Shown here: positions 1 through 8,204 of the stretch, in pieces
Numbering within the stretch: the first letter of the stretch is position 1
How the letters are laid out: the number at the start of each line of letters is the position of its first letter
Assembly (NCBI RefSeq): GCF_019834675.1
Contig: NZ_JABUBU010000001.1
Location: 186,001-250,000 of the forward strand
From: Rhodococcoides corynebacterioides
GTDB taxonomy: Bacteria > Actinomycetota > Actinomycetes > Mycobacteriales > Mycobacteriaceae
DNA: 64,000 bases
Direction of reading: 5' to 3'
Made by a program: the position numbers and the translations under genes
The notes under the pieces: generated by a model
Databases searched by the model: none
Told to the model about the DNA's origin: nothing
What the model saw: only the letters and a program-made list of their open reading frames with translations

Positions 1-95
1 GCGAGGTGGTCGGTCGCTTCCGCCCGCGCACCGAGCCGGATGCTCCCGAGGTTCTGGCCGCCATCGACAAGGTGCTTCCGGTCCCCACGCTCTGA
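1..95 (+). CDS. Glutathione peroxidase family protein, C-terminal fragment
   Basis: The reading frame that enters from the left edge (first full codon at 3) ends at TGA 93-95. Its last 31 residues read EVVGRFRPRTEPDAPEVLAA and so on, ending IDKVLPVPTL. The G-x-V-x-R-F-x-P pattern followed by a helix ending near IDKVLP is the usual C-terminus of glutathione-peroxidase-type thiol peroxidases, which reduce hydroperoxides with thioredoxin in actinobacteria. The catalytic Cys/Sec, Gln and Trp lie outside the window, so the call rests only on the tail. Confidence 0.5.
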   Translation, partial: EVVGRFRPRTEPDAPEVLAAIDKVLPVPTL

Positions 96-162
96 CCGAC
101 GTTCGTCGGGCGTTCACGTACGAGACGAGCCGTCGTACACCTCGGTGTGCGACGGTTTTCTC

Positions 163-900
163 ATGACCGCACGTCTGATCGTGTCCGTCTCCGGGATCCG
201 TGACGAGACCCGCGACGCCGCCGCCGAGTTCGCCGCCGAGATGGACCGTCGCAACCTCTCCCTCTCGCTGCTCGTGGCGCCGCGCCTCAAGGACAAGTAC
301 CGACTGACCCGCGACCCCGAGACGCAGGACTGGCTTCGGGCCCGACGCGAGCACGGTGACGCGATCGTGTTGCACGGGTACGACCAGGCGGCGACCAAGC
401 GTCGTCGCGCCGAGTTCGCCGTTCTCCCTGCGCACGAGGCGGGCCTTCGCCTGCGCGCTGCGGACCGCGTCATGGAGGAGATCGGTCTGCGCACCCGCGC
501 GTTCGCCCCGCCGCGGTGGGTTGCCTCGCCGGGCGCGATCTCCGCACTCCCGGCGGTCGGGTTCCGCCTGTACGCGGGCCTGACCGGCATCTCCGACCTC
601 GACCGCGGCACCGTGGTGCGCAGCCGCGTCTTCGGTATCGGGGAGGGATTCGGCGCCGGCTCCGGCGGCTACGTGTGGGAGCCGGGAACGTCCGAGCCGT
701 GGTGGTGCCGCGCCCTCGTGATGGGTGCGGGACGGGTCGCGCGTCGGGGCGGCGTGGTGCGACTGTCCGTCAGCGCCAAGCAGCTCGGCCGACCGGGACC
801 GCGGACCGCGATGCTCGACGCCGTGGACCTCGCCTGCTTCCACGGCGCCGAATCCGCTCGCTACGAATGGGTCTCGCGGTCCCGGTCGACTGCCGCCTGA
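163..900 (+). CDS. DUF2334 family polysaccharide-deacetylase-like protein
   Basis: This 245-residue protein starts at ATG 163, which begins the conserved MTARLIVSVSGI segment; an upstream in-frame start at 40 would add residues resembling nothing. An N-terminal strand is followed by a lumen-type segment with D/E residues, then IVLHGYDQ (an H-G-Y/D motif) and FAPPRW, both typical of the DUF2334 branch of the NodB-like deacetylase fold. Family members are predicted to act on polysaccharide, but substrates are mostly unknown. No signal peptide is visible, so a cytoplasmic location is likely. It is followed by a convergent gene. The family call is fairly secure; the function is not. Confidence 0.7.
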   Translation: MTARLIVSVSGIRDETRDAAAEFAAEMDRRNLSLSLLVAPRLKDKYRLTRDPETQDWLRARREHGDAIVLHGYDQAATKRRRAEFAVLPAHEAGLRLRAADRVMEEIGLRTRAFAPPRWVASPGAISALPAVGFRLYAGLTGISDLDRGTVVRSRVFGIGEGFGAGSGGYVWEPGTSEPWWCRALVMGAGRVARRGGVVRLSVSAKQLGRPGPRTAMLDAVDLACFHGAESARYEWVSRSRSTAA

Positions 901-919
901 TCGCGGACCAGCGCGGGGG

Positions 920-2482
920 TCACCGCCGGACGGCCACCAGAATCTCGTCGTCCACGTGATGCCCACCCGCCCCGGCGGGCGGCGCGGGGCGCGGGCGGGT
1001 CTCGTCGACGCGGATCTCCCACTCGGCCGGATCGAGCACGGCGCCCACCTCGCCGGGTGACCAGAAGTCCGTCGGGTCGAAGCCCGCCCACGAATGCCCC
1101 TGCACGCGAGCATGACTCACCATCAGCAGCGTGCCGCCCGGCGCGACGGTCGCGGCCAAGCGCCGCACCGCGTCGTCCCCGTCGGAGCGCAGGATGCCGA
1201 AGTAGTGCATCGTCACCAGGTCGAACGACGCTTCCGGCAGCGGGTCGTGCACCAGGTCTCGCGTCTCCCAGGTGACGGAATCGTCCAGTGCGCGCGCCCG
1301 TTCCACGGCCACCGCCGAGATGTCCACGCCCGTCGTCTCCCAGCCCTGCCGGGCCAGCCACACGGCGTCGGCACCCTCGCCGCAGCCGACGTCGAGCGCC
1401 CGGCCGGGCGTCAGCGATGCAGCCACCAGAGTCAACGGCGGGTTGGGGTTTCCGCTCCAGCGCCGCTCCGACTCGCGGTAGAGCTCGTCCCAGAACGCGC
1501 CGTCGAGCGTCGGCTTCTCGCCGGCCCGAGCGACGGCGGCGTCGGTCTCCTCCATCACGAGCTCGAGGTTGGTGTGCGCACCGACCAGCGACCCCTGCGC
1601 CGTCGACGCGATCACGGTGGCCGACGGGTCGGACACGTTGCCCGCCACCCGAACTCCAGGAACGGACGTGGCACCCGTCGGGTCCGCCTCGATCATTTCG
1701 CCGAGTCCCATCGGGTGCGGAACCGGGTGCAGACCGAGCGACGCGAGCAGCTCGCCCCGCGCGCTGAACCGCAGTCCCACCGCCAGGGCGTCGAGCGGGA
1801 CGACGGTGCCGTCGGCCAGGGTGACGCCGCTGAGGGCGTCGTCGGTGGTCTCGACGGACGTGACCGGCGTCGTGACGATGTCGACGCCGCGCGCGCCGAG
1901 GCGGGTGCGCTCGTCCTCGGTCGGCTCGGCGCCGTCCGTGAGGTAGATCATGTCATCGGTCCACTGCCGCCAGAGGGTGGCGTGGTGCAGGCTCATCGGT
2001 GACGTGCGGAGCACGCCGATCCGGCGGTTCTGCACCTCCCACCCGTCGCAGTACGGGCACTGCACCACGTCGCGGCCCCACCGATTCTCGAGTCCGGGGA
2101 GGTCGGGCAGGTGGTCGGTGAGACCGGTGGTGACGACGAGACGTCGGGCGGTGATCGTCGTGCCGTCGTCGGTGGTGGCGGTGAAATGCCCGCCGTGCCC
2201 ACCGAGGGCGGTGACGGTGGCGTCGACGATGCGCACGTCGTAGCGGTCGAGATCGGCCCGCCCGTGCTTCAGGTAGTCGAGGGGTGAGGTGTGATCGCGG
2301 CCGAGCACGCCGTGCATGTGCGACGCGGGTGCGTTGCGCGGGGTGCCGTTGTCGAGGACGACGACGCGGCGTCGGGCACGGCCCAGCACGAGGGCTGCGC
2401 TCAGGCCCGCGGCGCCGCCGCCGACCACCAGAACGTCGACGTCGGACCGGGAGCGGGGGGCGGACTGGGTGTGTGCGGTCAT
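920..2482 (-). CDS. Fused thioredoxin-reductase-like FAD oxidoreductase and SAM-dependent methyltransferase
   Basis: A 520-residue two-domain protein starting at ATG 2482. Residues 15-310 form a thioredoxin-reductase-like flavoprotein, with an FAD-binding GGGAAG at 21-26 and a CPYC redox pair at C142/C145 inside QCPYCDGWE. Residues 330-520 form a class I methyltransferase with the SAM-binding DVGCGEG at 364-370. The first domain should move electrons from NAD(P)H to the disulfide; the second should methylate an unknown small molecule or thiol. Both active sites look intact, so this is a real fusion and not a pseudogene. It is divergent from an XRE-cupin regulator 64 bp away, which probably controls it. 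Substrates are unknown. Confidence 0.85.
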   Translation of the reverse strand: MTAHTQSAPRSRSDVDVLVVGGGAAGLSAALVLGRARRRVVVLDNGTPRNAPASHMHGVLGRDHTSPLDYLKHGRADLDRYDVRIVDATVTALGGHGGHFTATTDDGTTITARRLVVTTGLTDHLPDLPGLENRWGRDVVQCPYCDGWEVQNRRIGVLRTSPMSLHHATLWRQWTDDMIYLTDGAEPTEDERTRLGARGVDIVTTPVTSVETTDDALSGVTLADGTVVPLDALAVGLRFSARGELLASLGLHPVPHPMGLGEMIEADPTGATSVPGVRVAGNVSDPSATVIASTAQGSLVGAHTNLELVMEETDAAVARAGEKPTLDGAFWDELYRESERRWSGNPNPPLTLVAASLTPGRALDVGCGEGADAVWLARQGWETTGVDISAVAVERARALDDSVTWETRDLVHDPLPEASFDLVTMHYFGILRSDGDDAVRRLAATVAPGGTLLMVSHARVQGHSWAGFDPTDFWSPGEVGAVLDPAEWEIRVDETRPRPAPPAGAGGHHVDDEILVAVRR

Positions 2483-2511
2483 GGCAGCCACAATGAGCGC
2501 GTATCGCGGAT

Positions 2512-2540
2512 TTGACAAACATCTTTGCCGAAACTGCAAT
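2512..2540 (+). promoter_or_regulatory. Predicted promoter for the XRE-cupin regulator (leaderless)
   Basis: A perfect -35 TTGACA (2512-2517), a 17-nt spacer and a -10-like TGCAAT (2535-2540) sit just before ATG 2547, so transcription would begin at about the start codon. The -35 is embedded in TTTGACAAA, a 9-bp near-palindrome that could be an operator. The -10 lacks the canonical second-position A, which lowers confidence. Confidence 0.45.
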
Positions 2541-2546
2541 AAGACC

Positions 2547-3143
2547 ATGAACGACGGCGCAGACGACGTGGACTCGGTGCTCTCGGCGATCGGCCCGCGG
2601 CTGCGGGCGTTACGACGCAAGGCCGACGTGACGCTGACCGTCGTCGCCGAGCGCACGGGCATTCCGGTGAGCACGCTCTCGCGCCTCGAATCGGGACAAC
2701 GCAAACCCAGCCTCGAACTGCTCCTGCCCCTGGCGAAGGTCTACGAGGTGCCGCTCGACGACATCGTCGACGCTCCCGAGACCGGGGACCCGCGGGTGCA
2801 TCTGCGGCCGGAGAAGCGCCACAACGGGATGACGGTGGTGCCGCTGACCCGCCGGCCGGGGGGTCTGCAGGCGTACAAGACCATCGTCCCCGCCGGTCCG
2901 CCCGTCGCCGAGCCGACGCTCCACTCCCACGAGGGCTACCACTGGCTCTACATTCTCAGCGGACGCCTGCGGATGATCCTCGGGGACCGGGACTTCGTGC
3001 TGAAGCCGGGGGAGGTGGCCGAGTTCGACACCCACCTGCCGCACTGGTTCGGTTCCGCGGACGATCGGCCCGTGGAATACCTCGGCATCTTCGGGCCCCA
3101 GGGCGAACGGATGCATCTGACCGCCCAGTACCCGCCGCGATGA
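2547..3143 (+). CDS. XRE-family transcriptional regulator with C-terminal cupin domain
   Basis: This 198-residue protein starts at ATG 2547. Residues 14-68 form a Cro/C1-type helix-turn-helix (TVVAERTGIPVSTLSRLESG), and residues about 112-180 form a small cupin barrel with a histidine pair in LHSHEGYHW and a PGEVAEFDTHLPHWF strand. Such proteins usually sense a small ligand with the cupin and repress nearby genes. It is divergent from the reductase/methyltransferase fusion and 18 bp upstream of an FAD dehydrogenase, so either or both may be targets. Upstream extension is possible, but the promoter position favours 2547. Confidence 0.85.
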   Translation: MNDGADDVDSVLSAIGPRLRALRRKADVTLTVVAERTGIPVSTLSRLESGQRKPSLELLLPLAKVYEVPLDDIVDAPETGDPRVHLRPEKRHNGMTVVPLTRRPGGLQAYKTIVPAGPPVAEPTLHSHEGYHWLYILSGRLRMILGDRDFVLKPGEVAEFDTHLPHWFGSADDRPVEYLGIFGPQGERMHLTAQYPPR

Positions 3144-3161
3144 CGTTCTACGCTGGGTGAC

Positions 3162-4805
3162 ATGACACGTGACGCCGACGTCGTGGTGGTGGGAGCCGGA
3201 CTCGCGGGGCTGGTGGCCACCGCGGAACTGGTGGCTGCCGGCAAGCGGGTGATCCTGGTGGACCAGGAGAACGAGGCGAACCTGGGCGGCCAGGCGTTCT
3301 GGTCCTTCGGTGGGCTCTTCCTGGTCGACAGCCCCGAGCAACGACGTCTCGGCATCAAGGACTCCTACGATCTGGCCCTGCAGGACTGGATGGGCGCGGC
3401 GACGTTCGACCGCCCCGAGGACCACTGGCCTCGGCAGTGGGCGGAGGCGTACGTCGCGTTCGCCGCGGGGGAGAAGCGCAGCTGGCTGCGGGAGCGGGGC
3501 TGGAAGGTCTTCCCGTTGGTGGGGTGGGCCGAGCGCGGCGGGTACGGCGCGACGGGTCACGGCAACTCCGTCCCGCGCTTCCACCTGACGTGGGGCACCG
3601 GACCGGGGTTGGTGGAGGTCTTCGAGCGCATCGTGCGCGAGGGTGTCGAGCGCGGCTCGGTGACCTTCGCGTTCCGCCATCGCGTCGACGAGGTCGTGGT
3701 CACCGACGGCGCCGCGACGGGCGTCCGCGGTGCGGTCCTCGAACCGACGACGGCGGCGCGTGGGGTGACGTCGTCGCGAACGGTGGTGAGCGACTTCGAG
3801 TTCCGCGCGGACGCCGTGCTGGTGACGTCCGGCGGCATCGGCGGCAACTGGGAGCTGGTGAAGAAGAACTGGCCGACGCGCATGGGCCGGGTGCCGCGGC
3901 ACATGCTCTCCGGGGTCCCCGCGCACGTCGACGGCCGCATGCTCGAGATCACCGGCCGCGCAGGCGGTCACGTGATCAACGAGGACCGCATGTGGCACTA
4001 CACCGAGGGCATCACCAACTTCGACTCCGTGTGGCCGAACCACGGCATCCGCATCCTGCCCGGCCCGTCGTCGCTGTGGCTCGACGCCACGGGAACGCAG
4101 TTGCCCGCGCCGCTCTTCCCCGGATTCGACACCCTGGGCACGCTCGAACACATCGTCTCGACGGACCACGACTACACCTGGTTCGTGCTGGACCAGAAGA
4201 TCATCGAGAAGGAGTTCGGACTCTCGGGGCAGGAGCAGAACCCCGATCTGACCGGCCGCGACGTGCGCAAGCTCCTCGAACGGGTGCGGCCCGGCGCCCC
4301 CGGGCCGGTGGAGGCGTTCAAGACTCGCGGCGAGGACTTCGTGGTGGCCGATTCCGTCGCCGAGCTGGTCGCCGGGATGAACAAGATCGGCGACGTCGAG
4401 CTCGATCCCGCGGCGATCGAAGCCCTGCTCGTGGCGCGAGATCGGGAGATGGACAACGACTTCGGCAAGGACTTGTCCGTCTCGGCCATCCACGCCGCGC
4501 GCAAGTACCGCGGTGATCGGGTGGCCCGCATCGCCTCGCCACACAAGATGCTCGACCCCGCCAACGGGCCGCTGATCGCCGTCAAGCTCCACCTGCTGAC
4601 CCGAAAATCGTTGGGCGGCCTCGAGACCAACCTCGAGTCGCAGGTGCTGCGGGCCGACGGGTCGGTGTTCCCGGGGCTCTACGCGGCCGGTGAGGTGGCA
4701 GGGTTCGGCGGCGGCGGCGTCCACGGATACCGCTCCCTGGAGGGGACGTTCCTCGGAGGCTGCATCTTCTCCGGTCGCGCCGCCGGCCGCGCCCTGGCCC
4801 GCTAG
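3162..4805 (+). CDS. FAD-binding dehydrogenase (fumarate reductase/KstD-like; Rv0785 type)
   Basis: A 547-residue flavoprotein. The N-terminal VVVVGAGLAGLVA dinucleotide-binding motif and EVAGFGGGGVHGYRSLEGTFLGGCIFSGRAAG near the C-terminus bind FAD, as in the fumarate reductase/succinate dehydrogenase and 3-ketosteroid delta1-dehydrogenase superfamily. Length and the HGYRSLEG signature match the actinobacterial FAD-binding dehydrogenase found beside purQ in mycobacteria (Rv0785). The substrate is not established; a CH-CH oxidation is expected from the fold. It follows the XRE-cupin gene by 18 bp. Its TAG overlaps the stop of the convergent metallohydrolase at 4802-4805. Confidence 0.85.
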   Translation: MTRDADVVVVGAGLAGLVATAELVAAGKRVILVDQENEANLGGQAFWSFGGLFLVDSPEQRRLGIKDSYDLALQDWMGAATFDRPEDHWPRQWAEAYVAFAAGEKRSWLRERGWKVFPLVGWAERGGYGATGHGNSVPRFHLTWGTGPGLVEVFERIVREGVERGSVTFAFRHRVDEVVVTDGAATGVRGAVLEPTTAARGVTSSRTVVSDFEFRADAVLVTSGGIGGNWELVKKNWPTRMGRVPRHMLSGVPAHVDGRMLEITGRAGGHVINEDRMWHYTEGITNFDSVWPNHGIRILPGPSSLWLDATGTQLPAPLFPGFDTLGTLEHIVSTDHDYTWFVLDQKIIEKEFGLSGQEQNPDLTGRDVRKLLERVRPGAPGPVEAFKTRGEDFVVADSVAELVAGMNKIGDVELDPAAIEALLVARDREMDNDFGKDLSVSAIHAARKYRGDRVARIASPHKMLDPANGPLIAVKLHLLTRKSLGGLETNLESQVLRADGSVFPGLYAAGEVAGFGGGGVHGYRSLEGTFLGGCIFSGRAAGRALAR

Positions 4806-5446
4806 ACCGTGACGCCGGATTCCTCGTCGACGGTGCGGAATTCGGTTGCCTCGGGCGACAACTGGTCGTAGAGGCCGTACCAGAAGCCGCGTGCCTCGGG
4901 TGAAACGACGGCCTGATGGATGGGGAACGCGACGCGCGGTGCGACGGCCCGGAGGAAATCCACGCCCTCGCTGAGCTTCATCCACGGGGCGGCGGCGGGC
5001 AGCGCCAGCGCCTCGACGGCGGTGTCGGGCACGAACAGCGAGTCGCCGGGGTGGTAGAGCTGCCCCGGACGCTCGGCCGACCCGAGCAGGAACGCGATGT
5101 TGTCGATCAGCGGAACGTCGGGGTGGATGGTGGCGTGGGTACCGCCCGCGCCGGTGATGCGCAGGTCGCCCACGGACAGGACATCGCCCGCGTGCACGGC
5201 GGTCCAGCCCTCACCGAGCTGCTCCGCGGTCTGCGGGTCGGCGTACCGGGCGGCGTCCGGGTTGGCCTCGAGCAGTGCCGGCAACCGGTCGGTGTCCACG
5301 TGATCCGCGTGCTGGTGCGTGATCAGGATGGCGTCGAGGCCGGTGATGCCCTCGAACCCGTGCGAGAAGGCACCGGGGTCGAACAGCACGGTCGATCCCT
5401 CGAGGGAGACCTGGATGCACGAATGTCCGAAGTGAGTCAGCTCCAT
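4802..5446 (-). CDS. MBL-fold metallohydrolase (Rv0786c type)
   Basis: A 214-residue metallo-beta-lactamase-fold enzyme from ATG 5446. The metal-binding HQHADHVD at 44-51 follows the HFGHSC strand typical of the UlaG/YtnP-like branch. Later His and Asp ligands are present (GGTHATIH near 103-110, HPGDSL near 138-143, FPIHQAV near the C-terminus). Family members hydrolyse lactones, phosphodiesters or similar; the substrate here is unknown. It lies divergent from purS and its stop overlaps that of the upstream flavoprotein tail to tail. The position beside purSQ is shared with mycobacteria. Confidence 0.8.
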   Translation of the reverse strand: MELTHFGHSCIQVSLEGSTVLFDPGAFSHGFEGITGLDAILITHQHADHVDTDRLPALLEANPDAARYADPQTAEQLGEGWTAVHAGDVLSVGDLRITGAGGTHATIHPDVPLIDNIAFLLGSAERPGQLYHPGDSLFVPDTAVEALALPAAAPWMKLSEGVDFLRAVAPRVAFPIHQAVVSPEARGFWYGLYDQLSPEATEFRTVDEESGVTV

Positions 5447-5514
5447 CACCCGAGTATGCGCCGCGTCCCGCCCGGCGGACCGGGGACGCGGACGGATGCG
5501 GCAAGCGCAGCGGT

Positions 5515-5520
5515 TAAACT
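5515..5520 (+). promoter_or_regulatory. Predicted -10 hexamer for purSQ
   Basis: TAAACT fits the actinobacterial TANNNT -10 pattern and lies 39 nt before the purS GTG. No convincing -35 sits 17-18 nt upstream, which is common for housekeeping promoters in this group. Confidence 0.3.
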
Positions 5521-5559
5521 TGCCTGCACGCTCACCCCCGATGTTCAGGAGCACCCACC

Positions 5560-5793
5560 GTGGCCCGTGTCGTAGTCGACGTCATGCCCAAAGCGGAAAT
5601 TCTCGACCCCCAGGGCCAGGCCATCGTCGGGGCGCTGCCCCGCCTCGGCTTCGCCGGTGTCTCCGACGTCCGTCAGGGCAAGCGGTTCGAGCTCGAGGTC
5701 GGCGACGACGTGGACGACGCCACGCTCGAGTCGATCGCCGAGACCTTCCTGGCCAACACCGTCATCGAGGAGTGGAAGGTGACCCGGCTGTGA
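5560..5793 (+). CDS. purS: Phosphoribosylformylglycinamidine synthase subunit PurS
   Basis: A 77-residue protein from GTG 5560, normal length for PurS. It contains the family pattern [19 protein letters not shown] and [11 protein letters not shown]. PurS forms a complex with PurQ and the small form of PurL, helping pass ammonia from glutamine to FGAR in step four of purine synthesis. Its stop overlaps the purQ GTG by 4 nt (GTGA), implying translational coupling. purL lies 4 kb downstream with unrelated genes between. Confidence 0.97.
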   Translation: MARVVVDVMPKAEILDPQGQAIVGALPRLGFAGVSDVRQGKRFELEVGDDVDDATLESIAETFLANTVIEEWKVTRL

Positions 5794-6479
5794 CGGCCGC
5801 GACGGGCGCCCGCATCGGCGTCATCACCTTCCCCGGCACGCTCGACGACATCGACGCCGCGCGGGCGGTGAACCTCGCCGGTGGCGAGGCCGTCGCCCTG
5901 TGGCACGGGGACGCCGACATCAAGGGTGTCGACGCCGTCGTCGTGCCCGGTGGCTTCTCCTACGGCGACTATCTGCGCGCCGGCGCCATCGCCCGGTTCG
6001 CCCCGGTGATGACCGCCGTGATCGACGCGGCGCGCGGCGGACTGCCCGTGCTGGGTATCTGCAACGGCTTCCAGGTGCTGTGCGAGGCCGGTCTCCTGCC
6101 GGGCGCGCTGACCCGGAACGCCAACCTGCACTTCACCTGCCGCGATCAGTGGCTGACGGTGGAGAACACCGCGACGGCGTGGTCGTCGCGGTACGAGGCC
6201 GGCGCCGAGATCCTGGTGCCGCTCAAGTCCGGTGAAGGCCGGTTCCAGGCGTCGGAGGCCGTGCTCGACGAACTCGAAGGCGACGGCCGCGTGGTGTTCC
6301 GCTACGCCGGCGACAACCCCAACGGATCGCAGCGCGCCATCGCCGGAATCGCGTCGGAGAACGGGCGCGTCGTCGGGCTCATGCCGCATCCGGAGCACGC
6401 CACCGAGGCCCTCACGGGCCCGAGCGACGACGGTCTGGGGATCTTCTACTCCGCGCTCGACGCGGTGGTGACGGCCTGA
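5790..6479 (+). CDS. purQ: Phosphoribosylformylglycinamidine synthase subunit PurQ (glutaminase)
   Basis: This 229-residue class I glutamine amidotransferase starts at GTG 5790, overlapping the purS stop. The catalytic Cys is C91 in [11 protein letters not shown], and the His/Glu pair is H200/E202 in [10 protein letters not shown]. It releases ammonia from glutamine for the PurL synthase. The coupling to purS and the separate purL are those of the three-subunit Gram-positive FGAM synthase. It ends 1 bp before the stop of the convergent amylase-family gene. Confidence 0.97.
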   Translation: MTAATGARIGVITFPGTLDDIDAARAVNLAGGEAVALWHGDADIKGVDAVVVPGGFSYGDYLRAGAIARFAPVMTAVIDAARGGLPVLGICNGFQVLCEAGLLPGALTRNANLHFTCRDQWLTVENTATAWSSRYEAGAEILVPLKSGEGRFQASEAVLDELEGDGRVVFRYAGDNPNGSQRAIAGIASENGRVVGLMPHPEHATEALTGPSDDGLGIFYSALDAVVTA

Positions 6480-6480
6480 G

Positions 6481-7773
6481 CTAGTTCTGGACGATCGCCC
6501 ACGTGTGAGGCGGGAGAGTGTCGCCCACGCCGTCCGCGGCGGCGAGGACCTCACCGCCCGGACGCGTCACCGCGTCGTCGCCGAGGTTCAGCGCGAGCCT
6601 GAGGGTGGTGCCGTCGTGCGCCGCCCGCAGCGTGAGCGCGGTGTTGGTCAGCGTCTCGACGTCGGCGGACGTGGTGCGCAGCCACGGGAACCGTCGACGC
6701 AGCGAGATCATCGCCTGATGCACGCGGTACCGCGGTAGACCCAAGGGAGACAACTCGTCCGGGCTCGCCGGAAACGGCGGGCGGATCTCGTCGTCGCCGC
6801 CGACCCGCTCTTCCTTGGTGCCGCGGAAGCCCTGCTCGTCGCCGTAGTAGACGGTGGGTGTGCCGGGGACGAAGAACAGCAGTGCGGTTGCGATGTCGAC
6901 GTCTCGGTCGTCGCCGAGCGTCGTCGCGACGCGGGTGACGTCGTGGTTGCCGACGAACGTGGCGGGCACGAACGTCGGCAGCAGCGCGTCGTGCCGGCCG
7001 AGGGCGTGGGCGAGCTCGAAGAAGTTGCCGTCGCGCAGGGCGCTCCACGTGGCCTTCCACAGCTCGTACTGCGTCACCGAGTCCAGACCGGACCGGTCGA
7101 CGTACGTGGCGTAGTCGCCGTGGATCATCTCGCCGACGAACCACGCGTCCGGATGCTCGGCGCGGACCCGCGGCAGCACCGCGGCCCAGAACGACGGGTC
7201 GACGGCGTACGCCGCGTCCAGTCGCCACCCGTCCGCGCCCCGCGCCAGCCAGTGGTTCATGACGTCGACGACGTGGTCCTGCACGGCGCCGTTGTCGTGG
7301 TTCAGCGCGACCAGGATGTCGTGTCCCTCGAACGACTCCGGGCGATCACCGGACCACCGAATGCGTTGTCCTGCGGTCGAATCGGGTCCTTCGCGCACGG
7401 CCTCGACGGCCCACGGGTGGTCCCGACCGATGTGGTTGAACACGCCGTCGAGCAGGATGCGCACACCCTTCTCGCGCGCCGTCGCGAGCAGGTGGTCGAG
7501 GTCGGCATCGTCGCCCAGGCGGGGGTCGACGGCGAGGTGGTCGACGGTGTCGTACCCGTGCGTGGACGACGCGAAGACCGGGCCCAGCGCGAGCCCGTTG
7601 CAGCCGAGGTCGATCAGGTAGTCGAGCCAGGACTCGACGTGCGGCAGCCGGTGGGTCAGCGGCGCGCTCTCCCGCTCGGCGCCCGTGAACCCCAGCGGGA
7701 ACACCTGCCACCAGATCGCGTGGGCGACCCAGTCCGGCTCGGTCGACGCGGACGGTGCCGGGTGGTCGGACAC
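6481..7773 (-). CDS. Glycoside hydrolase family 13 protein (alpha-amylase/maltase-like)
   Basis: A 430-residue GH13 enzyme from GTG 7773. The four conserved regions are complete: DGVFNH at 109-114, GWRLDAAY with nucleophile D186, the acid/base E215 in VGEMI, and VGNHD with D278. The catalytic barrel is followed by a short beta domain. There is no signal peptide, so it should act inside the cell on maltodextrins or another alpha-glucoside. The exact specificity (amylase, maltase, trehalose or sucrose enzyme) cannot be read from this alone. It is isolated, convergent with purQ and divergent from the small-peptide genes. Confidence 0.85.
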   Translation of the reverse strand: MSDHPAPSASTEPDWVAHAIWWQVFPLGFTGAERESAPLTHRLPHVESWLDYLIDLGCNGLALGPVFASSTHGYDTVDHLAVDPRLGDDADLDHLLATAREKGVRILLDGVFNHIGRDHPWAVEAVREGPDSTAGQRIRWSGDRPESFEGHDILVALNHDNGAVQDHVVDVMNHWLARGADGWRLDAAYAVDPSFWAAVLPRVRAEHPDAWFVGEMIHGDYATYVDRSGLDSVTQYELWKATWSALRDGNFFELAHALGRHDALLPTFVPATFVGNHDVTRVATTLGDDRDVDIATALLFFVPGTPTVYYGDEQGFRGTKEERVGGDDEIRPPFPASPDELSPLGLPRYRVHQAMISLRRRFPWLRTTSADVETLTNTALTLRAAHDGTTLRLALNLGDDAVTRPGGEVLAAADGVGDTLPPHTWAIVQN

Positions 7774-7874
7774 GGGGTGGCTCCTCGGGGGTCGGGGGTG
7801 GGGTCATGGTCGGAAAGTTCCGACGGTAGTCGGTGGCGACGACGTGTTGTGAGAGTGAACAGAAGATGCTCCTG

Positions 7875-7927
7875 TTGCGGCCCCGATCTTCGTGTGACTT
7901 ACTGACGTCGGCGAGCGTGGTGCTCGC
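7875..7927 (+). promoter_or_regulatory. Leader of the first tiny peptide: TTGCGG -35 and a 5' hairpin
   Basis: CTGTTGCGG occurs here (TTGCGG 7875-7880) and again at 8131-8138 before the second tiny peptide gene, suggesting related promoters. A -10 is less clear here (TTACTG, 18-nt spacing). A perfect 6-bp hairpin, GCGAGC-gtggt-GCTCGC, occupies 7911-7927 between the presumed start site and the ribosome site. Confidence 0.3.
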
Positions 7928-7955
7928 CTCTCACCTCCACAGAAGGAGCCCGCCC

Positions 7956-8057
7956 GTGTCGTCCTCCCTGACCGACCTCTTCTCGTCCTTCGAAGATCTC
8001 TCGGACTTCGTCACCGCGCTCGGCACGATCCTGAAGACGCTGACCAGCTTCAGCTGA
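7956..8057 (+). CDS. Tiny amphipathic peptide 1 (candidate cell-wall pore or surface peptide)
   Basis: GTG 7956 to TGA 8055-8057 encodes 33 residues: MSSSLTDLFSSFEDL, then SDFVTALGTILKTLTSFS. An AGAAGGAG ribosome site lies 8 nt upstream. Hydrophobic residues recur every 3-4 positions (L5, L8, F9, F12, L15, F18, V19, L22, I25, L26, L29), giving an amphipathic helix with net negative charge and no signal peptide. That profile resembles the short PorA/PorH-type cell-wall channel peptides of Corynebacteriales, but I see no clear sequence identity. A second, similar gene follows. The coding status is inferred from the ribosome site, the helix pattern and the paired arrangement. Confidence 0.55.
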   Translation: MSSSLTDLFSSFEDLSDFVTALGTILKTLTSFS

Positions 8058-8096
8058 CCGTTCGGTGGGGCGGACGGGGCGCGCTGCGGCTCATGA

Positions 8097-8112
8097 GGTG
8101 ACTCAGGTCACA
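8097..8112 (+). promoter_or_regulatory. CRP/GlxR-type binding site upstream of tiny peptide 2
   Basis: GGTGACTCAGGTCACA matches the CRP-family consensus TGTGA-N6-TCACA at nine of ten fixed positions. Its centre lies about 63 nt before the predicted transcription start at about 8168, close to the class I activation position. GlxR/CRP proteins that bind this consensus are general in mycolic-acid actinobacteria. Confidence 0.5.
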
Positions 8113-8132
8113 CTTGGACGACACGCGTTCTG

Positions 8133-8161
8133 TTGCGGGCTCGCCATTCTGTGAATAACTT
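8133..8161 (+). promoter_or_regulatory. Predicted promoter for tiny peptide 2
   Basis: TTGCGG (8133-8138), a 17-nt spacer and TAACTT (8156-8161, fitting TANNNT) place the start site near 8168, giving a leader of about 37 nt before ATG 8205 that contains an AAGGGAGAA ribosome site. Confidence 0.45.
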
Positions 8162-8204
8162 ATGACCGGGCACAAGCCCACCGACCTCACAAAGGGAGAA
8201 CACC

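Noticed and set aside
2610..4985. A 791-codon open frame on the minus strand
   Set aside because: It lies opposite the XRE-cupin and FAD-dehydrogenase genes, has low-complexity R/H/G-rich translation and no motif; it is a GC-bias shadow.
7848..7863. CRP-type site (TGTGAGAGTGAACAGA) before tiny peptide 1
   Set aside because: Only the left half matches; the right half differs at most positions.
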